Positions 1 through 15,500 of a stretch of 64,000 bases of DNA are shown here, one piece after another (the stretch's first letter is position 1; every line of letters begins with the position of its first letter). The DNA is from Strigops habroptila (lineage: Eukaryota > Chordata > Aves > Psittaciformes > Psittacidae): positions 278,992-342,991 of the forward strand of contig NC_044283.2 of NCBI RefSeq assembly GCF_004027225.2. Reading direction: 5' to 3'. The notes under the pieces are model-generated. The model ran no database searches and was not told the origin of the DNA. It was given only the letters and a program-made list of their open reading frames with translations. The translations under genes were made by a program, and so were the position numbers.

Positions 1-663
1 CCCCATGGGGGAGAAGACAGGTTATGATGGAGCCTTCCCCAACTTCTCCCCTCCTTTATTCACCTTCATGCTTCTCTACGCTCAGGTGGAGCTTGAGTGG
101 CTCCTGCAGACTGTGTTCCTCACTGGTGTAACGTGCTCCTGCTTTCCTCGTAAGGATGTAGTCAATGAAATTGAGAGCACGTGCTCAGGGAGGGGTGGGG
201 GCACCTGGGGGGTGGTCACTAGGGATGGAGGTGTGTGTTGATACTACAGTGATGTGGTATCGTGCTGTACCTATGTAATATATACCTGTACGTACTGTGT
301 AATGGGCAAGGCAAGTGATTTCACCATAGTTGCTGGCTCAGCAGTGGACATATCCTCTTTCCCATTGGACCATGTGGTTTCCCATCTGGATGCAGTTCCC
401 GCCATGTCCCCATCCCTGCAGGGGCCACAGCAGAGCCTGGCCGGGGTGTCCCCACTCCACTCCACCCTCCATTGCTCCTCCTGGCACGTGCTCGGGTGCA
501 GGTTGTGCTGCCTGGAGCATGTGGTGGAGCAGATCCCAGCAACTCTATTCCACCCTGAATGTCTCCTGACACCTCAGCTCCTGGAGGTCCCACATCCCTC
601 CGGTTCCACCCCCCGGCCCTCTCCCCGCACCCGGCCAAGCCAACACATCCCATTGCCTCGCAG
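1..663. other. DCTN1 intron or upstream sequence, no exon recognised
   Basis: I find no segment here that resembles dynactin p150 with matching splice sites. The first convincing DCTN1 exon starts at 664 after a pyrimidine-rich acceptor ending in CAG. Short open frames are present on both strands but show no family similarity. It is most likely intronic. Confidence 0.5.
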
Positions 664-8044
<7,381 letters not shown>

Positions 8045-8186
8045 ACCGGGACCCCGCGCCCCGCTGCGTGACCCCCGGGTCCCCCCGCTCCGTGCAGACA
8101 CTACGGGACCCCCCTACCCCCGCACTGCACCGGGGAACGGAGCCCCCGAATCTCCCCCCCCGGCCTCGGCACTCGCCATCTCTATC

Positions 8187-8192
8187 AATAAA
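8187..8192 (+). terminator. DCTN1: DCTN1 polyadenylation signal AATAAA
   Basis: A canonical AATAAA lies 143 bp after the DCTN1 stop. The NOP56 start codon is only about 450 bp further on, so the intergenic space is very short. Confidence 0.85.
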
Positions 8193-8404
8193 GCTGCCCT
8201 GGACCTGCCGCGGCCCCGCGCCTCCGGCACCGGGAGGGGGGCACCGGGGGGGGGGGGGCGGAATGTCGCCGAGGGGACACACCGCGGGGGGAACACCGGG
8301 GGGGGGACAACGGGAGGGGGGAGCGACATTGGAGGGGACACCAGGCCCCGCCACGTGCGTCCGCAGGGGGCGTGGCTAGCGGAGCGCGGGAGCCGCGCGG
8401 GCGG

Positions 8405-8643
8405 CGGCCATTGGTCGCGGGGTAGGAAGGGGCGGGAGGTCGCGGCAGTTCCGGGGTTTGATTGGCGGAGACGGCGAAGGGGGGCGGGATCGCCCCGTCC
8501 TCTGTTTGATTGGCTGGGGGAGGAGTCGGAGGGCACAGCCCGCGCTGATTGGCGGGAGGCGCGGAGGGGCGGGCGCTGATTGGGTGAGGCGGGGTTCCGG
8601 CGGGCGGCCGGCACTTCCGGGCGGCGGCGGCGGCGGGGACAAG
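8405..8643 (+). promoter_or_regulatory. NOP56: NOP56 promoter with five CCAAT (ATTGG) boxes
   Basis: Five ATTGG motifs (inverted CCAAT, the NF-Y core) lie at 8410-8414, 8461-8465, 8509-8513, 8548-8552 and 8579-8583. Most are preceded by TG, giving TGATTGG. An ETS-type ACTTCCGG lies at about 8610-8617, just before the ATG. No TATA box is seen, the region is CpG-rich, and transcription probably starts around 8610-8630. That it is a promoter is inferred from position and motifs. Confidence 0.7.
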
Positions 8644-11600
8644 ATGGTGAGTGCGGGCGGGCCGCGCCTGGAGCATCCGGCCGCATCGGGCCGGGGGGGG
8701 CCCCGCGGGGGCCGGGGCGGGCGCGGGGGGGGCCGCCGGGGCCGCCGGTGACCGCTGCCGGTGCAGGTGCTGCTGCACGTCCTGTTCGAGCACGCGGCCG
8801 GGTACGCGCTGTTCGCCGTGCGGGAGGTGGAGGAGATCAGCCTGCTCCTGCCGCAGGTACCGGGCACAGCGGGAACCGGGGCGGGGGTGGAGGGGGTCAG
8901 CCTGCGCCTGCCGCAGGGGCCGGGCACAGCGGGAACCGGGGAGCGGGAACCGGGGCGGGGGGTGGAGGGGATCAGCCCGCTCCTGGCACAGGGGCCGGGG
9001 AGCGGGGTGGAGGGCGCGATCCGGGATCGGGGATCAGGTCCCGGGGTGGGGGATGATCCGGTCCCGGGGGAGCGGGTCTGAGGCGCTCGGGGGGGCCGGG
9101 GTTGGAATCCCGGGTCTCTCGCCCCGGAGCCGCCGCGCTCTGTGCCGGTGGCTGGGGGGGGGGTCCGCGGCGGGCGCTGACCGGGCCCCGCAGGTGGAGG
9201 AGAGCGTCCTGAGCCTCGGCAAGTTCCACAACGTGGTGAAGCTCGTCGCCTTCTCCCCGTTCAAGTCGGCGCAGAGCGCGCTGGAGAACATGAACGCCGT
9301 GTCCGAGGGTGAGCGCCGCGGGGACCCCCCTCCCGCCGCACCGGCGGTGCCCGGCCCCGCTGACCCCCCCTGCCCCCCCCCCCAGGGCTCCTCCACGAGG
9401 ACCTGCGGCTGCTGTTGGAGACCTCGATGCCGGCCAAGAAGAAGAAGGCGCTGCTGGGGGTGGCGGACGCCAAGATCGGGGCGGCCATCCTGGAGGAGCT
9501 GGGTTATCAGTGCCAGACCGGCGGCGTGGTGGCCGAGCTGCTGCGCGGTGCGTGGGGCCGGCACCGGGGGGGGCACACACCGACCCCAGAGCCCGGCGGC
9601 ACCGGTGACACCGTGTCCCCGCGCAGGGATCCGGCTGCACTTCCACGCGCTGGTGAAGGGCCTCACGGCCCAGTCGGCCTCCAAGGCGCAGCTGGGGCTG
9701 GGGCACAGCTACTCCCGCGCCAAGGTGAAGTTCAACGTGAACCGCGTGGACAACATGATCATCCAGTCCATCAGCCTGCTCGACCAGCTCGACAAGGACA
9801 TCAACACCTTCTCCATGCGCGTGCGGTGAGCGGGGCCCTGCCGCGGTGCTGGGAGGGTGCTGGGGGGGTGGGTGCCCCTCCCCACGCTTACCACAGGCCG
9901 CTGCCCCTCCGGCTGCCTGTACAGGACGGGGAGGGAGAGCAGTGACCCGGGGCCGGCCGGTTGTGGCCACGGTGCCGCGGCCGGAGCGTGCCCGGGGGGG
10001 ACAGAGGCAGCGAGGTGCTGAGCGGGGGCGCTGATGCTGTCCCCGTTGCTGTCCCCGCAGCGAGTGGTACGGGTACCACTTCCCTGAGCTCATCAAGATC
10101 GTCCCCGAGAACTCCATGTACTGCCGCGTGGCCAAGTTCATCGGGAACCGCCGGGAGCTGAGCGAGGAGAGCCTGGAGGGGCTGGAGGAGATCGTCATGG
10201 ACGGCGCCAAGGCTCAGGCCATCCTGGATGCCTCCCGCTCCTCCATGGGTGAGCGCGGGGTGGCGGCTCCAGTGGGAGAGCTCCGGTGTCCCCGTTGGCG
10301 CCGCTGACCCCCCCGTGCCCCGGCAGGGATGGATATCTCCCCCCTGGACCTCATCAACATCGAGAGCTTCTCGAGCCGCGTGGTCTCGCTGTCCGAGTAC
10401 CGCCGGGGGCTGCAGGAGTACCTGCGCTCCAAGATGAGCCAGGTGGCTCCCAGCCTGTCGGCGCTCATCGGGGAGGTGGTGAGTGTGACCCTGCACACGC
10501 GTGTGCACACGTGTGCCCCCCGGCTCGGACGTGATGTCCCAGTGAATCTGTCAATCCCCTGAGCCGTGCTGCTGACACCTCGCTGCTGATCCGGGCCCGG
10601 GGGCTGTGTCCGGCCCCGCTCCGGGCCCCTGCGGCGCCGCAGCCCCAGTGCCCCCTCTCCCCGCTCAGGTGGGCGCGCGCCTCATCTCGCACGCCGGCAG
10701 CCTCACCAACCTCGCCAAGTACCCGGCGTCCACCGTGCAGATCCTGGGCGCCGAGAAGGCGCTCTTCAGGTACCGCTGCGGGCGGCCGCCGTGATGGCGC
10801 CACCGGGCACCGGCTGTGACGGGGCCCGGCCCCGGGTGAGCAGCCGGAGCCGGTGTCTGAGCGACCGCCGGGGGCGGGGGGGGGCGATGGGGGCAGCGTC
10901 CGTCCGTGCCCCCCCCGGTGGCGGGAGGGCGGCAGCTCCGGGCGCTGCTGACGGCCCCGCTGGTTGCAGGGCGCTGAAGACGCGCGGGAACACCCCCAAG
11001 TACGGGCTCATCTTCCACTCCACGTTCATCGGGCGCGCGGCCGCCAAGAACAAGGGCCGCATCTCACGGTACCTGGCCAACAAGTGCACCCTGGCCTCGC
11101 GCATCGACTGCTTCTCAGGTGGGGCCGCGGCGCCGCCGCCTCTGCCGTGATGGCAACGTTTTTCGTCAGCAGCATCTCACCCCGTGAATGGTGACAGCTC
11201 TGGGGCTGAGCAGAGCGCGGCGGCCGTGGGGCGCACGGGGGGTGCTGGGGGGCACCGGGTGCTGACCCCCCCCGCCGCGTCCCACAGAGATCCCCACCAG
11301 CGTGTTCGGGGACAAGCTGCGGGAGCAGGTCGAGGAGCGTTTGGCCTTCTATGAGACCGGGGAGCCGCCGCGCAAGAACCTGGACGTCATGAAGGAGGCC
11401 GTGGTGGAGGTGAGGCCGGGGGGGGGCTGGTGGGGGGTCCCCCTGTTGGAGGTGATGTCAAACCCTGTCCTGACCCACCGTGGGGGGAAAAGACTGATTT
11501 AATGAGGCTGATCCGACAGCGGGGCTGAGCGCTGGGCTGGGGGCTGAGCGCTGCGCTGGGGGCTCATCCTGGCCTGACTCTCTTTTTTCCCCCCCGCAGG

Positions 11601-12061
11601 CGGGGGAGGTGGTGGCCGAGGTGAAGAGGAAGCAGGAGAAGAAGGAGAAGAAGAAGAAGAAACGGGAGAAGCGGCGGTTGGAGGCGCTGGCGGCGGCGGC
11701 ACAGGAGGACATGGAGGAGAACTCGGTGCCGGAGCCCGAGGTGAGGGCAGGGGCGGGATCGGGCTGGGGATGGACACAGGGATGGGGATGGACACGGACA
11801 CGGCTCCAGCTCCTCCTGACCCCACGGCTCCTGCAGGAGAATGACGCGGAGCCCAAGAAGAAAAGGAAGAAGAAGAAGCAGCAGCGGGAGGAGGCGGAAT
11901 CGGAGCCAGAGGAGAGTGGGCTGCAGGAGGAGGAGGAGGCCGAGGCCGTGCCCAAGAAGAAGAGGAAGGTGACGGCCGAGGCTGAGCAGGAGGAGGAGGA
12001 GGAGGATGAGAAGAAGAAGAGGAAGAAGAAGAAGAAGGTGGCGCGGGACGAGGAGGACTGA
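8644..12061 (+). CDS. NOP56: Nucleolar protein 56, box C/D snoRNP core subunit, complete (548 aa)
   Basis: NOP56 binds box C/D snoRNAs with NOP58, fibrillarin and SNU13 in the nucleolus, directing rRNA 2'-O-methylation. Twelve exons are 8644-8646, 8767-8856, 9194-9308, 9386-9547, 9627-9825, 10061-10248, 10327-10478, 10669-10769, 10970-11118, 11288-11409, 11600-11740 and 11837-12061, totalling 1647 nt in frame. Exon 1 codes only the initiator Met, as in human. The N-terminal domain starts VLLHVLFEH. The coiled coil and Nop domain contain [20 protein letters not shown] and [20 protein letters not shown]. The last two exons encode the Lys/Glu-rich KKE tail, with PKKKRK-like stretches, and the protein is somewhat shorter than human (594 aa) because of this tail. 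Introns 7, 8, 9 and 10 hold box C/D snoRNAs or candidates. Confidence 0.97.
8824..9020 (+). repeat. NOP56: Tandem duplication of the NOP56 exon 2/intron 2 boundary
   Basis: The end of exon 2 plus the start of intron 2 is copied twice more inside intron 2. Copies begin near 8827 (true exon), 8886 and 8961, and a further partial piece follows near 9004. The copies keep the exon-like GGTCAGCCTGCGCCTGCCGC text, but the position of the GTACCG donor reads GGGCCG after 8916 and again after 8991. The duplicated exon ends therefore cannot act as donors. Confidence 0.8.
10523..10596 (+). ncRNA. SNORD110: Box C/D snoRNA, SNORD110 homologue, in NOP56 intron 7
   Basis: C box GTGATGT is at 10531-10537, D' box CTGA at 10559-10562 and D box CTGA at 10586-10589. 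The terminal stem pairs GCTCGGA (10523-10529) with TCCGGGC (10590-10596), with one G-U wobble. Upstream of D' the sequence AATCTGTCAATCC is complementary to the 18S rRNA segment GGATTGACAGATT. The D'+5 rule points to the first U of AUU, which agrees with 18S Um1288, the known SNORD110 target. SNORD110 is also in a NOP56 intron in mammals. Confidence 0.85.
10781..10869 (+). ncRNA. Candidate box C/D snoRNA in NOP56 intron 8 (SNORD86 position)
   Basis: A C-box-like GTGATGG lies at 10791-10797 and a CTGA D box at 10857-10860. The ends can pair over nine positions with one mismatch (10781-10789 with 10861-10869). The C box departs from RUGAUGA at its last base, and I recognise no rRNA guide. The intron corresponds to where mammals carry the orphan SNORD86, between SNORD110 and SNORD56, but sequence identity to SNORD86 is not established. 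Confidence 0.45.
11132..11223 (+). ncRNA. SNORD56: Box C/D snoRNA, SNORD56 homologue, in NOP56 intron 9
   Basis: C-box-like GTGATGG is at 11147-11153 and D box CTGA at 11206-11209. CTCTGC (11140-11145) pairs perfectly with GCAGAG (11210-11215), and the stem extends outwards over about eight more pairs with a one-base bulge. TTTTTCGTCA (11159-11168) is complementary to the 18S rRNA segment TGACGAAAAA that contains C517, the methylation site assigned to SNORD56. The mature RNA is probably about 11140-11215. The D' box is degenerate. Confidence 0.8.
11443..11519 (+). ncRNA. SNORD57: Box C/D snoRNA SNORD57 in NOP56 intron 10
   Basis: C box GTGATGT is at 11452-11458, D' CTGA at 11470-11473 and D box CTGA at 11508-11511. 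The terminal stem pairs CTGTTGGA (11443-11450) with TCCGACAG (11512-11519), with one wobble. The guide ACTGATTTAATGAG before box D is complementary to 18S CTCATTAAATCAGT. The fifth base before D pairs with A99, the known SNORD57 site. Mammalian SNORD57 also lies in a NOP56 intron and shares the ACTGATTTAATGAG text. Confidence 0.93.
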
Positions 12062-12262
12062 GGGCGCCGGCCCCGTGCTCGGACTCTTGGACTGGCTGGA
12101 GCTCGGTGCGGCTGCGGTAACCGTGTCCTGGCCCCGCGAGTGCTCCGCGGCCGCGGTGCCGCACGTGGCATTAACCCCTCCGGGCCCCATAGCCCCGTTG
12201 GGGGTGTCCTGGGCTGTGTGTGGGGCCCGGGGCTGTCCCCGCCGGGGGGGCGGGAGCCCCTC

Positions 12263-12268
12263 AGTAAA
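12263..12268 (+). terminator. NOP56: NOP56 polyadenylation signal variant AGTAAA
   Basis: AGTAAA lies 202 bp after the NOP56 stop and is followed by GT-rich sequence from about 12295. It faces the IDH3B distal poly(A) signal 113 bp away on the other strand. Confidence 0.65.
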
Positions 12269-12380
12269 GCGCTGCCGTGGTTGGAGATGCTCTCTTGGTG
12301 CTGTGGTGGTGGGGCTGGGGGGGACAGCGCTGCCGCCCCAAGGCAAGGACGGGGCAGCCCCTCGTGCTGCAGAGCCCACG

Positions 12381-12386
12381 TTTATT
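12381..12386 (-). terminator. IDH3B: IDH3B distal polyadenylation signal (AATAAA on minus strand)
   Basis: TTTATT on the plus strand reads AATAAA on the minus strand. It lies 78 bp beyond the distal alternative stop codon at 12464-12466. Confidence 0.8.
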
Positions 12387-12463
12387 GGAGGGAAGCCATA
12401 AATAACACGGGGGGTGGGCACGGGAGCAGGAGGATGAGGAGGGTGAGGAAGGGGGAAGCTGCC

Positions 12464-12541
12464 CTACGCGTCCAGGGCCCCGATCACGGCTTGGGTGAAA
12501 TCGTGGGACGTGGCGTAGCCCCCCATGTCCGCTGTGCGCAC
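12464..12541 (-). CDS. IDH3B: IDH3B alternative last exon, distal (ends VIGALDA)
   Basis: This exon encodes [20 protein letters not shown] plus GALDA and a TAG, preceded by a TTGCAG acceptor of the same phase as the proximal exon. The two exons are clearly homologous (VRT.D.GGY.T..DF...VI), so they arose by exon duplication. Splicing must choose one or the other. Confidence 0.88.
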   Translation of the reverse strand: MRTADMGGYATSHDFTQAVIGALDA

Positions 12542-15500
12542 CTGCAAGGAGAGGGCAGCGTTAGGGGGGACCCCAGCCCCGAGCTGGGGCTGGCACCAAA
12601 GGAGGGGCTTAGGGGGTCCCTGAGCTGTGGGGAGGGAGCCGAAGGGTCCCCCGGCCCCATGGCAACTGCTTTGGGGCACCCTGACCCCCAGCACCCCGCT
12701 GTGGGGCACCTGGCTGGGGCTGAGGGGTGGCAGAGGCACTGGGGGCTCAGCCCCACAGAGTCTCTCCCATGGGGTGTCCCAGCCCCTGTTCCCAGGTGGT
12801 TTCTGAGGGTCTGGGGGAGGCTGTTGTGGATGTCGGGGCCATTCCCTGCTCTCAGCCCCATCAGGCTCGAGGGGCTGGGGAGGAGCTGGCAGCGGTGCTG
12901 AGCCCCCCGTGCTCGCTGCCAGCCCCGCTTCTGCCCCCCAACCACCCCCCGGCCTTGGGGAGCAGCAGGCACAGGCAGAGCTGGGGGGGGCTTTGCACCC
13001 TTTATTTGCAGACACGAGTACACAGCGCAGCAGCAAGCGCACGGCCCGCATGCTCCTGCACACGCGTGTGCACAGACACACGTACACACACATGTGCACA
13101 CACAGACACACACGTGCAGGGCTCAGCCGCCGTGGTCCCACTGCCCCAGCTGGGGCAAGCGCCGGCTCCTGCCCCTCGGCTCCGTGGGGGGAATCTGCAG
13201 CTCATGGGGATGCTCCGGTGCCGGGAGGGGCTGCTCTGCCCCCCCAGCCCGGGGCTGCTTCCCAAGCTGGGCACTGCCCGGGAACAGCCACGGCTCCCAC
13301 GGGAATGGGCTGGAATAGGGGGGGGACGGGCTCTGTGCCCCCTGGTCCCACTTAGTGCTGAAGCTGCTGCAGGCGGGAGGGGGCGCCCACAGCAACTGTG
13401 GTCCTTGGGGGGTCCCTGTGGGCTTGGGGGGGTCCCTGTGAGCTTGGGGGGTCCCTGCGAGTGTGAGGGGGTCCCTGTGGGCTTGGGGGGTCCCTGTGAG
13501 CTTGGGCGGTCCCTGTGAGCTTGGGGGGGGTCCTGTGGGTTTGGGGGATCCCTGAGCTTGGGGGGTCCCTGTGAGCTTGGGGTGCTGCCCATCACCCCAT
13601 CAGCAGAGGGAAGCTGCCACCACCCTCCTGCTGAGGGGCAGAGGAGCCGTGGGCAGGACGAGCTGTGCCAGGCAGGGCCATGCTGTGCGCTGTGGGTGCT
13701 GCCGTGGGTGCTGCTGTGGGTGCAGTGGGTCCCGGGGGGGGGGGGGGCAGTGGGGCGCTCCTATGCCCCATAGTGGGGGTGCAGGTTGTCAATCACAGAC
13801 TTGACGAAGTCAGAAGTTGTGGAGTAACCGCCCAGGTCCCGCGTCCGAACCTGGAATCCAACAGGGGGGAGAGACGGGAAAGGCGGCGGTGAAGGGGGGA
13901 AGGGGGGTGGGAGGGGACGGGAGCGGCTGCCCTGAGCACCCGGCCCTGCCCGTGCCACAGAGCCAGGGGACAGGGCACGGGGATGGCATGGACACATGGA
14001 CACAGCGACAGAGACACAGGGACATGGACACAGACGCACGGACACAGGGACATGGGCTTCCGAGCGGGAGCAACTCCAGCCTCACTCCATGGCACTCACA
14101 CCCCGACACTCACTTTGCCGCCTTTGATCACCTTCTTCACCGCGTCCGAGATCAAGTTGGAGTGGAATTCCAGGCTGGGGAGAGGGGGGAGCTGGAGTCA
14201 GCCCCACTGCCCCACTGCCCCCCCACTGCAGCCCCACTGCCCCCCGGTACGCACTTGAGGTGCCGCAGCATGTTGGCGGCCGACAGCAGCATCGCGGTGG
14301 GGTTGGCGATGTTCCTGCCCACGGCCTGGGCGAAGGGGTGCCGGGCGCCCTGCGGATGGACACCACGGTGAGGGACCCCCCTCAGCCCCCCCCCAGAGCC
14401 CCCCCGGCCCCGCAGCCCCTCACCATCTCGAACACGGCGTACTCGGCGCTGTAGCTCTCGCCGGGCACGACGCCGGCGCCCCCCACCAGCCCCGCTGCCA
14501 GGTTGTCCACGATGTTGCCGTAGAGGTTGGGCATGACCAGGACGTCGAACTGGTACGGGTTCTGCACCAGCTGCGGGAGCAACGGCCATAGGGGGAGCTG
14601 TGGTGGGATGGGGCGAGCTCCTGCCCCCAGCCCCTGCCCCACCGCCCCTGCCCCTCACCTGCATGCAGCAGTTGTCGATGATGATGGTGTCAAACTTGAT
14701 CTTGGGGTAGAGCTCCGCCACCTCCCTGCAGCACTGCAGGAAGAGCCCATCGCCCAGCTTCCTGCCGGGGGACACCACAGGAGCTGCAGCACCCGCAGCA
14801 CCCGCGCCCCGGCACCCGCAGCGCCAGGGGTGAAGCGGCCCCGGGGAGCAAGGGGGGCTGGTTTCCAGCCGGAACGCCGGAGCTGCTCCGGGCGCAGCTG
14901 CCACCACAGGCTCATGCTGGGCTCATGGCTAAGGCCGTTCCCAGGGGACGCAGGGCTGGGCGCCAGCACTCACATGATGTTGGCCTTGTGCACGGCCGTG
15001 ACCTTGGAGCGCCCTTTCTTGGTGGCGTAGTCGAAGGCGAACTTGGCGATGCGCTGGGACTTGGCGCGGGTGATGATCTTCAGGCACTCGATGACGCCCC
15101 TCACGCTCTGCAGGGAGCGGAGGGGCAGCACGGAGCCCCCTCCGTGCCCCCCCAGCCTGTGCCAACCCCCTGCACCCACCCCCTGCACCCACACCCCTGC
15201 ACCCACCCCCTGCACCCAGCCCCCTGCACCCACCCCCCTGCACCCACCCCCTGCACCCAGCCCCTGCACCCACCCCCTGCACCCACCCCCTGCACCCAGC
15301 CCCCTGCACCCACCCCCCTGCACCCACCCCCTGCACCCACCCCCTGCACCCACCCTCTGCACCCACCCCCTGCACCCACCCCCTGCACCCAGCCCCTGCA
15401 CCCAGCCCCTGCACCCAGCCCCCTGCACCCAGCCCCTGCACCCAGCCCCTGCACCCAGCCCCCTGCACCCACCCCCTGCACCCAGCCCCTGCACCCAGCC

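Noticed and set aside
9826-10060. Possible H/ACA snoRNA (SNORA51 position) in NOP56 intron 5
   Set aside because: ACAG-type text is present but I could not find a credible H box and two hairpins with a terminal ACA. A covariance search would be decisive.
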